Below are positions 1 through 10,073 of a stretch of 64,000 nt of DNA, one piece after another (position 1 is the stretch's first letter; each line of letters opens with the position of its first letter). A program made the position numbers and the translations under genes. The notes beneath the pieces are model-generated. The model had not been told where the DNA came from, made no database searches, and worked only from the letters and a program-made list of their open reading frames with translations. This DNA comes from Linanthus parryae (taxonomy: Eukaryota; Streptophyta; Magnoliopsida; Ericales; Polemoniaceae), in contig JALGPY010000002.1 in NCBI GenBank assembly GCA_023055425.1, positions 114,464,088 to 114,528,087 of the forward strand. Direction: 5' to 3'.

Positions 1-240
1 TGTCAAGCATGCAATAAAACCTGTAACAATACACGATAACTGCAACGCTTCCCTCATAGCTACCCCATGCGCAACGCGCGTGGGGTAAAATTTAGTGTAT
101 AATAATGGGGTAAATCATAACTGTCTCCTTTGGTTATCCTTGGTTTTACCCTCTTTTTGTAATGGTTTTGCCCTTTAATAATCCCTTTTTATATTTTGCA
201 AACATGCATTTCTAACTAACTAAAGAAAGCATAATTTGCA
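1..240. other. Non-coding flank with one strong hairpin
   Basis: No coding signal is seen. Positions 62-86 form an inverted repeat with 11-bp arms (ACCCCATGCGC against GCGCGTGGGGT, one T/G wobble) around a 3-nt loop. In plant DNA this is more likely a transposon relic than a terminator. The rest is AT-rich and unremarkable. Confidence 0.4.
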
Positions 241-242
241 GC

Positions 243-446
243 TAGGGTGGTAGCTCATGTGGTAGGGCGTTGGAAGCCCTTGCATGATGTGACGGGTTCA
301 AACCCGATTAACGACAAAACAATTACTCAAAAAAAGAAAAAGAAAACATAAAATTTTCTTAAAATGAGGTCACGGGTTCAAACCCGATTGACGACAAAAA
401 ATTTCTCAAAAAAAAAAAGAAAAAAAAAAACATAATTTTCTTAAAA
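243..446 (+). mobile_element. tRNA-derived SINE-like element with duplicated 3' part
   Basis: Positions 248-305 resemble the 5' end of a tRNA-derived SINE. There is an A-box-like stretch (TAGCTCATGTGG, about 251-262) and an exact B-box match, GGTTCAAACCC, at 295-305. An anticodon-stem-like AGGGC/GCCCT surrounds a 7-nt loop. An A-rich tail with scattered G follows at about 330-350. The B-box and tail region is then repeated at about 365-446 (CACGGGTTCAAACCCG, then an A-rich tail and the same cataa-ttttcttaaa end), so the 3' half is a tandem duplicate of about 75-80 bp. It lies just downstream of the BTB gene stop. A true tRNA gene is unlikely because the acceptor and D arms do not fold well. 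The SINE family is not recognised. Confidence 0.55.
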
Positions 447-574
447 TTTATTTCTTCAAACTTTTGTCTAAACCTCATTAATCCCTAGATAAAATTGCAA
501 ACTACTGAAAGCTAAAATCTTCGGCCGATAGATTAAAAACAGAATATACAACAATTGCTCGATAAAATTGCCTC

Positions 575-1027
575 TCAAATGCTGGTTCTTCCTTCCATTT
601 CCAGGACGGATTCCCGCATAATGGTTACAGCTAGATGTGGTTTCCTCAGCACAAAATCATCTAGCTTCTCTGAGAGAATTATATCTTTTACATTCTTTAC
701 AATGAAGTTCAAGGCAGTCTCTTTCAAGTTTTTGTTGGAATAGACGTCCGATATCTCCAGGACAGTGAGTGCATTGGAGGTGCTCAAAGAACCAATCAAA
801 TGGTTCTCACAAAACCTTTGCAGATATTTGATGTCGTACTTGTTTGCCGCGAATGACAATATAATGACGTGCTTTTCAATCTTCTCTTCAGGCAAGGTTC
901 CGCTGTAGAGGAACTCGAGAAGAGACTTCAACTCTTCGTGGTTTAGTTCAGGGAGAGATATGAACATTTCTGGAGCATTAGATTCAGCAGACTCTAGCAT
1001 GGTCTTGAATATGCTTGAGCATCTTAC
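575..1027 (-). CDS. BTB/POZ gene, exon 3 (C-terminal BTB half)
   Basis: It starts after the acceptor CTACAG with GTA AGA TGC and runs 150 codons to the stop at 575-577. It encodes the second half of the BTB domain (FKTMLES, LPELNHEELKSLLEFLYSG, AANKYDIKYLQRFCENHL) and a C-terminal helical tail (LKETALNFIVKNVKDI). No internal stops are present. Confidence 0.85.
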   Translation of the reverse strand, partial: VRCSSIFKTMLESAESNAPEMFISLPELNHEELKSLLEFLYSGTLPEEKIEKHVIILSFAANKYDIKYLQRFCENHLIGSLSTSNALTVLEISDVYSNKNLKETALNFIVKNVKDIILSEKLDDFVLRKPHLAVTIMRESVLEMEGRTSI

Positions 1028-4000
1028 CTGTAGGTAAAATTAAATGGATAAAGACACTGATTTCAAAACAATACGGGCTATGAAACTGAGAAGTCTAATC
1101 GTTAATTCTTGATCCATGCTGCAACCAAGATTCAAGAATGGTTTCTTGCAAAGCCATACCATAGTTAATTGACCTATGAAAGTTACTTGAGATTGTCATG
1201 TTCACAAACAATACCTATCACTTAAGGATGACTGTATTTAGAAAGAGAGAGAAAGACATATTGGCAAAGAAAGCAAGGAAGATTGTTACATACCAGTAGT
1301 GCTCTATGAGCACGTATAGGGGATCCACTGTTGCCATTCACCGTAATATCTGTAGGGATCATTGTTGCGAATGAAGTGAAACATTCACTCAAGTAAGTTA
1401 GTCTCTCATCCTTCCCCTTGGCTTCTTTTAGCACTTTCACAGCATTGGCAAACCCCTGCATGAAAATTCATCGAAACAGAAAGGAAAATAAATTGCAAGA
1501 AAAAAAATACGTATTTGATGCATTAAATTAATTCATTGAGGAGGGTAAAAATCTCATTGAGCATTATCTCAATGTAATGAATTAATTTAATTTGATGCAT
1601 TAAATTAATTCATTACATGGATACAAAATTAAAGGAATGAAGTCTCTATAACTTGTAACATATCTCATTGAGCATTTTTAAACCGTATCAATTATTTTTA
1701 TACAAATAAATTGATTACAAATTTACAATACTCAGGCGATGTTAGAGGGAGTACAATAAAAGCATTTGGATTGCTTTTATAAGTGATGTTTGGAGTAGGC
1801 ATAATTGTAAGGAGGGTAAAAATCTTAAGGCTAATATTTAATCCCACCATGGAGGTGGGTGTGGGTGCAGGATAGAATAATATAGCCAAAAAACAATATC
1901 CTAATAATGGATGGTATAACCAAACAAGTTATGTAATCATGCATGTATAATACATGCTTTAAGTCAAAACACATATACTGTTCTATGACCCTCTTTGGAC
2001 CTAAATCTCAATCTTTGCACCAAACATGACCTACTAAACTAGCACCTTAGGCCTTTCGAACTTCAAACTCAAACTGGTAATCAAATTTTGAGAAAGACAG
2101 TTATTGGCCTCGATGAAGTTCACCAATGATTTTCAACTACTTTCGAGATGTTGGTCTGATGTCATTTCCTCCATAATCTTCACTCTAGTCAACGTAATGA
2201 TAACATTGGCATGTTAGCCTTATTAATTTCACATATTTCCATTAACATGTTTTTAACAAAAAGAGGTTTATGTACGAGTATCTCAAACACTTTTCCCTAT
2301 TTTCTAAACACAAAATAAGGCATTTTTTTGGGTTGCTCAATCAGTGAATCATAAATATAAAACAGTCTGATCATCTCATTACTTTTCCCCTTGAGTCACT
2401 CCACTACTTTTTTGGCTTCTCTTGAATCTTGACTTCAAGTCTATGCTCTCGCTAAAAAGCTACATTTATCTGGAGTGTTTGGATAAAGTAGCTAAAAGTA
2501 GATTAATACAAGTTTTGTAATAAAACTTATGATTAAATAGTAATGAAAAGGCTGATTACAACGAAAATGGGGAGAAAAGATGTTGGGTAAAAGGGGGAAA
2601 ATCCGGAATTCGTCCCGAGCAAAAGATCCGGATTTCTTCATGTTTTTCCGGAATTCCGGGTCCGGAAAATCCGGAGGCCTTCCCTTTTTTTGGAATTCCA
2701 GACTTCATGGGATTTTTGACAATTTTTTCAGATTCTTGACTTTTACTTTCCTCCCTACATCCTCTCATCCAAACAGTGGATGGTGGCGGTGTGTTGGATT
2801 TCATCAAAGTACTAGTTGGTTGCCTAAATGAGGAACATCATAGGTAAATCTAATGGGCAACAATATGATTGGAGAAAACCAACCTCTTGCCTACAAGTCA
2901 TGAGAAATCTTGGTTTTCAGATAATCCCTTTTTTTCTTCTTATATGTTTGGCAAAAAGTATTGCATAGTTCAATTCGATCCATACATAGACATGAAAAAG
3001 AAAATTTGGCAAACAATATATGTTGATTATTTTCCCAGCCAGACAAGATTATTAACAAATTGTTGAGCAATCAGCAATATGAAATTACTAACCTAAACTT
3101 AAAGCTAACTAGCTCGTGTAAGGGATCAAAGGAAACCCAAAGGGAAACCAAAAGGGAAACCCCAGGGGAAACCCAAAGGGAAACAGTGAATCATAAATAT
3201 ATAACAGTCGGATCATCTACTTTTCCACTTGAGTCACTCTCAGATCATCTTATTACTTTTCCCCTTGAGTCACTCCACTACTTTTTTCGGTTCTCTTGAG
3301 CCTTGACTGTAAGTCTATGCACACCGTTTCAGTGATAGAAATAGTCACAGGAACATGACGTCATAAATGGCACATCATCCATTTACATAACTACTACCCA
3401 TGCCCTTTCACTCAAATATGTTAGAAGATGAGATTTAGTCCATAAGTTTCAATCAATCAGCATCCCTATCTGTCTTCTTCTTCTCCCATCCACTTTCTAT
3501 CCCTCTCTTGACTTTTCCAAGCTATTTATTTCCCTTTCAATTTATAAAGATCTGCATACACACTCTTGTTGTTTAAAAGGCAATTTGTTTTTGGGTACAC
3601 AATTAAAAGGTGATCTAATCAACAAGGAAAGTCTGTAAATCGACTTATATTCCTTCGCTTAAGGAATCAAGAACGGTGCGTATTGTTTTTTGAAATTATT
3701 TTTGGCAAAGTAAACAAATATTGGTTGGTCTGAGAACCGAAATCCTAAGCAGCAATGTGGTTAAGGAAGAATGCAACCATGTGGGTTTAGGTGTTGAAAG
3801 ATGGTGTGTGTATCGACTGGGAAACTGTTAAAGTAGTGGAGATTCATGGTGGCAGGGTGTTGGATTTCATCAAAGTACTAGCCAGTTACCCAAATCAGGA
3901 ACATTCATATATAAATCTAATTGGCAACAATATGATTGGAGAAAACCAACCTCTTGCCTACAAGTCATGATAAATCTTGTTATTGAGATTATCCCTTTTT

Positions 4001-4431
4001 TCTTCTTCTTATGTTTGGCAACAAGTTGTGCATGGACAAATTCAATCCATACATAGACTTGAAACAGAAAATTTGGCAAACATTGTATGTTGATTATCTT
4101 CCGAAGCCCAGCCAAGATTATTAACAAATTGTTGAGCAATCAGCAATATGAAATTACTAACCCAAACTTAAAGCTAAAACAAGTTATAAGGGGAATTATC
4201 AATTCGACGTCTGCAACTAGCTAGTGTAAGAGATCAAAGGGAAACAAAACTAACCGGTGTATGGGACTTGAAAACTGAGGTGACTGATTGAGCAGCGTCA
4301 AGCTTGTCGATTTGGATCTTGTTACTCATGGCGATAACACTTCTGGCCTCCTGGAGGCACTTCCAACATAGCCTGTCACCGTATTCCTCATACGGCAACA
4401 ACTCCGGGTAACAAATAGGACAACTCATCAT
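575..4431 (-). CDS. BTB/POZ domain protein gene (3 exons)
   Basis: The spliced minus-strand gene joins 4431-4255, 1455-1294 and 1027-575 and encodes 263 residues. All junctions are phase 0 with GT/AG borders: exon 1 ends before GTTAGT, exon 2 follows TGCAG and ends before GTATGT, exon 3 follows CTACAG. The N-terminus has a C-x2-C-x14-C-x2-C pattern (Cys4, 7, 22, 25), possibly a small zinc ribbon. Exons 2 and 3 form a BTB fold: DITVNG, the HRALL motif, SIFKTMLES, then LPELNHEELKSLLEFLYSG and the following helices to the C-terminus. From memory this resembles the Arabidopsis At3g56230 type of short plant BTB protein. BTB proteins commonly dimerise and act as CUL3 ubiquitin-ligase adaptors; that role is family knowledge, not seen here. 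The frames are intact. Intron 1 is 2.8 kb, and a LINE lies within 300 bp of the start. Confidence 0.85.
1294..1455 (-). CDS. BTB/POZ gene, exon 2
   Basis: 54 codons, phase 0 at both ends, beginning GFANAVKVLKEAKGK and ending at RAHRALL, the conserved BTB HRALL segment. Acceptor TGCAG precedes it and donor GTATGT follows. Confidence 0.85.
1515..1620. repeat. AT-rich inverted/direct repeat in intron 1
   Basis: GATGCATTAAATTAATTCATT occurs at about 1517 and again at about 1592, with its reverse complement (AATGAATTAATTTAAT) between them at about 1577, so the strand can fold back two ways. A short block, GGAGGGTAAAAATCT, recurs at about 1541 and 1812, and CTCATTGAGCATT recurs at about 1554 and 1664. 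It may be a small MITE remnant; no clear target duplication is seen. Confidence 0.5.
2601..2700. repeat. TCCGGA-rich palindromic stretch
   Basis: TCCGGA, itself a palindrome, occurs at about 2602, 2627, 2647, 2661 and 2670, and TTCCGGAATTCCGG at about 2646-2659 is a longer one. ORFs here on both strands are symmetric by-products. This is non-coding intron 1 DNA, possibly part of an unrecognised element. Confidence 0.45.
2786..4250. repeat. Duplicated intron segment B (two copies about 1.06 kb apart)
   Basis: About 340-400 bp at 2786-3130 recurs at 3848-4250 with clear similarity: both contain GTTGGATTTCATCAAAGTACTA, GATTGGAGAAAACCAACC, CTACAAGTCATGA, AAAATTTGGCAAACA and GTTGAGCAATCAGCAATATG. 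The second copy reaches the exon 1 donor; the first is the same sequence displaced into the intron. With segment A this shows that intron 1 grew by local segmental duplication. Confidence 0.75.
3123..3186 (+). repeat. GGGAAACCCAAA minisatellite
   Basis: About six tandem copies of a 10-12 bp unit with core GGGAAACC sit at the end of the first copy of segment B. The homologous place in the second copy (about 4234) has a single AAAGGGAAAC, so the array expanded after the duplication. Confidence 0.65.
4255..4431 (-). CDS. BTB/POZ gene, exon 1 (Cys-rich N-terminus)
   Basis: 59 codons from ATGATG at 4431 to the donor CCG|GTTAGT. It encodes a C-x2-C-x14-C-x2-C motif (CPIC ... CWKC) followed by a helical linker. 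The second ATG, directly after the first, could also serve as start. Reading on into the intron meets a stop within six codons, which fits splicing at this donor. Confidence 0.8.
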
Positions 4432-4521
4432 ACTAGTGGCGTGTTCTTTTATTTACCCAGTTCAAAGAAGACGTCTCTAATTCATATACTTATATAGGGT
4501 TCAGCAGTAAGATCATCCGTG
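4432..4521 (-). promoter_or_regulatory. Proximal upstream region of the BTB gene
   Basis: The minus-strand upstream sequence between the start codon and the 132-bp tandem repeat contains TATATAAGTATATG (plus 4482-4495), a plausible TATA region about 50-60 bp from the ATG. The core promoter must be compact or must extend into the tandem repeat and LINE beyond. Confidence 0.4.
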
Positions 4522-4713
4522 GCAAAATGTCCTTGGAAAATACCTTAATTACAATTAGGCCTACCGATTCACCGACTCTGGGAAGGAAGGGAAAACAATT
4601 TTGGGGAAATTAAAAATTACAGCTCTTATGGTAATGATGTAAATCCACGACCTGGCAAAAATGTCCTTGAAAACTACCTTAATTACAGTTAAGCCTACCG
4701 ATTCACCGACTCT

Positions 4714-7468
4714 TTTTTTTTTTGTTTTTTTTGAAAAGAAGATTTATATAAACCTAGGCATGACTTTTGTCTGCCAAGTACTCATTACATACAAAGCTAG
4801 GACAAATAACACACCAAGTCAGTACATTTGGTGTGCCTAGAGTATTTGAACAAAGCACATATGCTAAACGGTTCCCTTCCCGAGCTATCCAACTAACATT
4901 ATTAATGCTAGAAGCAATAAGCCTAGTGGCAATATCTCGGAAGAGATGCCAACACTCAGAACTAGATGAAGAGTCTCGAAGACCCAGAGTGAGTCTCTCC
5001 AGCTTCAAAATCCGATTCAAACTTTCCTTCAATTGTTTCGAATCCGTCTCAACCTTCGTGGAGAAGAAGCCGTACGACTTTATCATATCTAAACCCTTCT
5101 TCATAGCTTCTGCTTCTAGAATTGTCGAATCCGAATTGAATGAGATCGGATAAGCCCAAGCTCTGACGAAATCTCCGTTTGAGTTTCGTATCACCTCTGA
5201 CCCAGTTGCTAAATTTTCTGATTTGGAACATGCAGCATCGAAATTGCACTTTAGGGTTCCAACCGGAGGAGGTTTCCAAGCTTTGAATTGTTGTTGTTCC
5301 CTGCACTAAGAGGAGAACCACAAGTGTAAGTCGATTCTAGACATTGAGTATTATAAGCAAGAGCCCTATTTATTGTTTGATTCTGAGAATTTTTTTCTGA
5401 ATTGAATTTTTTTTTGTTGCGAGTTTTCCAAATCTCCCAGATTGCAATTGAAAAAAGATCGCGATGATTATGCTGGAGATTGTCAGGAATATCAATAAAA
5501 CATTGTTTGAAAGACAAATTTTTGGGAGCAATCTTAAAAGGCCAGAGAGAAGAGCTCCACAATTTTCTCGTCCACTGACAGTTGAAGAAAAGATGAAGGT
5601 CTTCTTCATCTACTCTGTTACAGAAACAACAGTTAGCAGGTATGTTAATACCTCTAGAAATAAGATTGCGTTTCGTAGGTAACAAATTGTGCAATAAACG
5701 CCAAGTAAAAATTTTAATTTTGTCTGGAATGTTGAGATACCAAATTACTTGTTGAAAATTGTTTCTGTTAGAACTGGTACCAGTGATATTAGATAATAAA
5801 TTTTGGCTTAAAAGTTGAAACGCTACATGGTACCCAGTTTTAACATCGTACAAACCATCTTTGGTTTGAGTCCAAACTAAGAAATCACCTGCCTGATTGT
5901 TACTTCTGGGGAGACTTAGAATAGCCTCAGATCATCCCTGCAGAAATTTTGTTCAATAACACTTCTATTCCAATTACCGTCCTGTTGTAATAAATCCCTA
6001 ACCAAAGCATTTTCAGGAAACTTTTTTGGGCTTAAAGAGGTTCTTCCAAAACCGATAGGAATCCAACGAGTTTTGTAAATCATAAGTATTATTACCATTT
6101 CCTATACCTTGTCTAAAACCCTTGAAAACAATATCTCTTGCAAAAGTTAGACCTTTCCAAACAGTGGAAGCAGTGTTTGAGGGATAAGCAACAAAAATAT
6201 TTGAATGGTAGAAATATTTTCCTTTCAAGACTCTGGAAACAAGGCCATCTGGATTCTCCCAAATACGCCAAACTTGTTTTGCTAAAAGTGATAAATTAAA
6301 CGCATGCAAACTTCTAAAACCCATCCCACCAGAACTTTTGGGAATACACATTTTTTCCCAATCTTTCCAAATAAATCCCCTAGAATCCTTGTTAGAATTC
6401 CACCATAAACTGGACATAATTTTTTCTATGTCATTGCAAAAAGATAGAGGGAGCAAATACATGGACATAATATAGGTAGGGATAGCTTGCACCACGGATT
6501 TTAAAAGAACTTATTTACCCCCAAACGATAAAAAACTACTTTTCCAATCCTTGGTTTTGTTCCAAATTTTTTGCTTGAGATTTGCAAAGTGAGAGTTTGT
6601 TTTTCAGCCCAAAATAATAGAAAAATCCAAATATTTGTCATGACAATCATTGATAGGGATTTGGAAGATTTGAGAAATTGTATTTTTAATTTGATTATCT
6701 ACATTTGGGCTAAAAACCAAGGAAGACTTATCCGTGTTTATACTTTAACCAGAAGCATGACAATACTGATACAAAATAGAATTTAGAGTAATAGCATTTG
6801 GGATAGATGATCGTCTAAACAAAATGCAGTCATCCGCAAAAAGTAAATGGGAAATACTTGGACTATGACGACTAGCTTGAACTCCTCTAAGAAAACCATG
6901 GCTAACAGAATTGTTCAAAAGATTTGAAAGTCCCTCGGTACAAAGAAGAAAAAGGTAAGGACTAAGAGGATCACCCTGTCTTAGGCCACAATTTGGATAA
7001 AAGGAAGGAGTTCTTTGACCATTAACCAAGACTTGAAAACTAACAGTTCAAACACAAGTCATAATACGATCAATCAAGGTTGAGGGAAAACCAATTTTTT
7101 GGAGATTTGCAACGTCAACCGTGTGGTTAGTAGACATTGTGGAAGTGTGTGTGGAAACAGATGGAAGTTCTGGAGAATTACAAAGTTTATTTTGCAGAAA
7201 TTTGAAGGTAACCGACAAAAACTGTCAGTAACCGAATTTGTAGCTGAAAAAATTGATGAAAAACAGTAGTGAAAACCACGATTATTTGAATTCCGAAAGG
7301 AAAGGGAGATTTGCAATCTCCTTCCGAAGAAGGAAACTGTTAGGGCTATGGAATAACTAACTTCCGAGAAATTTGAAGAGGACAGAGGAGAGAGCGTTTA
7401 GTACATCAGTCTATTATGTCTCTTGTATATGGTGTTAAAATATCAAGATTTTATCTCAGGTGAAAAGA
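4714..7468 (-). mobile_element. L1-type LINE, incomplete, with 17-bp TSD
   Basis: A non-LTR retrotransposon lies on the minus strand. Its 3' tail is the T-run at 4714-4732 (poly-A on the minus strand) and its 5' end is at 7468. Perfect direct repeats ACCGATTCACCGACTCT at 4697-4713 and 7469-7485 are the target-site duplication. The 2.75-kb body covers only the distal half of a LINE ORF2: the RT palm from the FADD box, the thumb/connection, a zinc-binding RVT region and a terminal RNase H. ORF1 and the endonuclease are missing. About 350 bp upstream of the RT (7120-7468) is non-coding and pyrimidine-rich on the sense strand, so this may be a 5'-truncated copy or one with an internal deletion that kept its 5' UTR. 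Confidence 0.9.
4754..7110 (-). pseudogene. LINE ORF2 remnant (RT, zf-RVT, RNase H)
   Basis: Read on the minus strand. From 7110 to 6745 there is an RT piece with LQKIGFPSTLI, VNGQ, GLRQGDPLSPYLF and the catalytic LLFADDCILF. From 6495 to 6013 comes the region with QAIPTYIMS, WWN and GMGFRSLHAFN. From 5853 to about 5500 is the zinc-binding RVT segment (IWYLNIPDKIKIFTWRLLHN, CCFCN, E-HLFFNC). From about 5250 to 4754 is a plant-type RNase H (E-A-A, ETDSKQLK). In-frame stops (for example in the TCV-TVSFQV stretch at about 7045) and several frame changes make it non-functional. The order is typical of plant L1 ORF2. Confidence 0.85.
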
Positions 7469-7485
7469 ACCGATTCACCGACTCT

Positions 7486-7640
7486 AGGAAGGAAGGGAAA
7501 TCAATTTTGGGGAAATTACAATTACCGCTCTTATGGTAATGATGTAAATCCACGACCTTTAAAAAATTACGTAACTCACTTTGTTGGTAATTCACCGCTA
7601 AAATCTTTTTAAGCGGTCAATTGACAGCTATGATCAATAG
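7486..7640. other. Right half of tandem unit and short spacer
   Basis: 7486-7560 completes the second 132-bp unit. 7561-7640 is unremarkable AT-rich DNA. No coding signal. Confidence 0.5.
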
Positions 7641-8918
7641 TACCACTCCGTCCCACCTCTTTCTTCCCAATTTCCATTTAGGGACGTCCCATCTCTTTCT
7701 TCCCAGTTCTTTTTTGGGTAACCTTAAACAGTTAAAATTACCACAACACCCTCACAAATAATACATAACATAATTTATCCCCTTTCCCAACCCACCCACT
7801 CATCTACCTTATCCTCTCACCAGATGACTCTCACACCACACACACTAGAGAGAGAGGCAGAGATAAACAACGTCTAGTGCCCCGAGAGAACTCCTCCCTC
7901 TCTCCGCCTGGTCCTTTCTCTCACACCACAACATCAAGTCCTCTCTCCCTCCCACTCAGATTGGCGTGGAAGATCGACGGTGGATTCGCTGGCTTCGTTG
8001 ATCGGCGGTGCTTCGTTGGTGGTCTGGCGGTGGTGCTGGTTTCGGCGTTGGTGGAAATTGGAAGATCGACGACCCTAGCGGCGATGGCGACCCAATTCAG
8101 GTTTGACCTACTCTCTCTCTCTCTTTCGATCTGTTTCCTCTTCTTCTCTTCAACTTCTTCTTTTCTTCTTTTTTCGCAGTGTAGTGCAACGGTTGTGAAG
8201 AGAATGGGAGATCTAGTGGAAGACGACGACGAGGTGCTATTGGGCTGTTTGCCTTTTCTCTTTTGGTGGTGAAGACGAACTACGTGGTGGCTCATATCGA
8301 CGGCAGAGGATGGCGACTTCCATCTACGTAGAGGAGGTTGACTCCGATCTTCTTCTTCTTCTTCTTCTTCTTCTTCTTCTTCTTCTTCTTCTTCTTCTTC
8401 TTCTTCTTCTTCTTCTTCTTCTTCTTCTTCTTCTTCTTCTTCTTCTTCTTCTTCTTCTTCTTCTTCTTCTTCTCCTTCTCTGCTTATAATTTACTCTGTT
8501 TCTCAACTTATTCTGGATCTAGTGGATCTAGATGTAATGATTGATCAAATGTTTTTATCTTTTAAAAAAACTTAGATGTTGGATTTGATATGGTTGATGG
8601 TAATTTAATTTGTTGTAAAAAAATTGATTTTTGATCAGATATGTTGAATGCCATGGAGGCGAGCAGAGCAGTTGGTGGCTCTGTGTTTGGTGTGGTAGTG
8701 GGGGGCTGGTGGTGGTGGACTTGGTGGTGGTGGTAGTTGTTTTGGTCCTGTGAACTATAAATTCAGGGAGAGACGGGATGGTGGCTGGTTGTGGTGTTGA
8801 TGGTGGCTGGTATTATTGTTATTCTATGAAAAGGCATGGGAATTTTGGTCTTTCTTATCCCAACTCTTAATCCCAAAGCCCAGCACCCATGGGAAGAAAG
8901 AGATGGGACATACTGGTA
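7641..8918. mobile_element. Non-autonomous DNA element with TIRs and TA target site
   Basis: The termini are inverted: CCACTCCGTCCCACCTCTTT (then CTTCCC) at 7643-7669 matches the reverse complement of 8891-8916, with about four differences. Each end is flanked by TA (7641-7642 and 8917-8918), the target duplication of Tc1/mariner (Stowaway-like) elements, and the CTCCGTCCC end is Stowaway-like. A second partial terminus (GTCCCATCTCTTTCTTCCCA) at 7686-7705 suggests end duplication. The 1.27-kb interior has no transposase; it holds CT-rich leader-like sequence, a CTT array, and a GGT-rich stretch at 8660-8740. It could instead be a host-derived fragment captured between MITE ends. Confidence 0.7.
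8349..8472. repeat. (CTT)n microsatellite, about 41 copies
   Basis: An almost uninterrupted CTT run lies inside the TA-flanked element. It creates artefactual poly-Arg and poly-Phe ORFs on the two strands. Confidence 0.98.
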
Positions 8919-9245
8919 GGTAGTTGTACAATCTAACTAGTACCAGATTATTTGACAACATTCAAGACTAGATGATGTGGCAGGATGTAGTGACGAGACT
9001 TAGGATAGCAAAACTGTTATGACACTCACTCCTAACGAAAAGAAACGAGAAACACGAAGTTTACGTGGTTTGTTAGTCCAAGTCGAGTTAACTACATCCA
9101 CGGCGAAGAAATACCTTTATTTATCAAGAGGAACAGGTCTAATTCAATGCATACACGTCTTAAACACTTAGGGAACAACTTATACCAAGCTAGAATTCTC
9201 CTACAAGGATTACGAAAGATTTCAAAATCTCCAGGATTCCGATGA

Positions 9246-9299
9246 GGTCGTGCGACCAACCAGCCAAGGTCATGCGACCTCTCGGCAGGTCGTGCGACC
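9246..9299. repeat. GGTCGTGCGACC palindrome trio
   Basis: Three copies of a 12-bp palindrome with 5-bp arms and a TG centre (one variant has CATG) start at 9246, 9268 and 9288, so starts are 22 and 20 bp apart. They lie in decayed LTR-like DNA. Confidence 0.8.
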
Positions 9300-10073
9300 T
9301 CCTCCAAAATCCGGATGATGCACCTTTGCTATCCCTTTAGGCCCCATTTGGTCCTCGATGATGCTCTTGATGATTTCCTTCAAATATTCAAGGCACAAAT
9401 CCATCATAGAAAATCTCAGTGACTGGAAGAGTAACAGGGTTACAACACAGGACATAATATTTCATATAACATTTTATCGAAATTTCTAGGAATTCAGAGG
9501 AAAGACGGTAACTCTGAGCGATTGTGGTGTAGTCTTGAGATTCATTGTAACTCACGATATGGATTGAGTGTTAGTATAACTGCTCAAGCAAAAGAATTCG
9601 AGTACTAGTATTTCAGTGAATCAATGAAGGGCTTAGCAATCAGCGGAGTTTAGGACCAGTAATATGCTAGAATCTGGTAAAAGAATATTTTATGGGTTGG
9701 GCCAACGACAACACCCAATTAGGTACTGTTTTCCACCATTTTTCTTAGGATACGTCTAAGTTTTAAAGCATTTTCCTTGATTTTGACCTATTTAGCCTGA
9801 TTTTCAACTTTGCGGTAGTATGAGAGCGTTTTAATGTTTTTTCACATATTTTTGCTTTAAATAATTAATTTATGTAAATTTCTTTCAATTGTATAATCCC
9901 CGGTACGTGTTCATGTTTTTTATGAATACAGATGGAGGAAATGGAGCATAATCAGAGAGGTGATAACATGGAAACACGCTTTGAAAGGCACAAGAGGATC
10001 AAATGAATGAAATAATTAGCTGAAAAGCCATGCACGGAGGTAAGGAAAAGAAAATTCTAAAGATAACACGTTC

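Larger units (their letters stand above)
2346..3325. repeat. Duplicated intron segment A (two copies)
   Basis: About 105 bp at 2346-2452 (TGAATCATAAATAT, CAGTC-GATCATCT, CTTTTCCCCTTGAGTCACTC, AAGTCTATGC) recurs at about 3188-3325. The second copy is internally longer because the CTTGAGTCACTC-GATCATCT part is itself repeated. It lies in intron 1 of the BTB gene. Confidence 0.65.
4522..7560. repeat. 132-bp tandem duplication, second unit split by a LINE
   Basis: Unit 1 spans 4522-4653 (GGCAAAATGTCCTTGG ... AAATCCACGACCT). Unit 2 starts at 4654 with the same sequence, is broken after ACCGATTCACCGACTCT at 4713, and resumes at 7486 with AGGAAGGAAGGGAAA, ending with the same AAATCCACGACCT at about 7558. 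The interruption is the LINE at 4714-7468. Confidence 0.85.

Noticed and set aside
62..86. Rho-independent-like terminator
   Set aside because: A hairpin in plant nuclear DNA without a T-run; bacterial terminator logic does not apply.
243..310. Functional tRNA gene
   Set aside because: The B box and an anticodon-like arm are present, but the D and acceptor arms do not form and an A-rich tail follows; a SINE fits better.
2556..2831. Overlapping 83-codon ORFs on both strands
   Set aside because: They result from the TCCGGA-rich palindromic stretch in intron 1; symmetric sequence gives open frames on both strands.
7877..8295. ORFs of 131 and 124 codons on opposite strands
   Set aside because: Low-complexity Ser/Leu and Arg/Glu composition in CT-rich DNA inside a transposon, with no domain and overlapping each other.
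8324..8544. Long poly-Arg (minus) and poly-Phe (plus) ORFs
   Set aside because: They are translations of the (CTT)n microsatellite.
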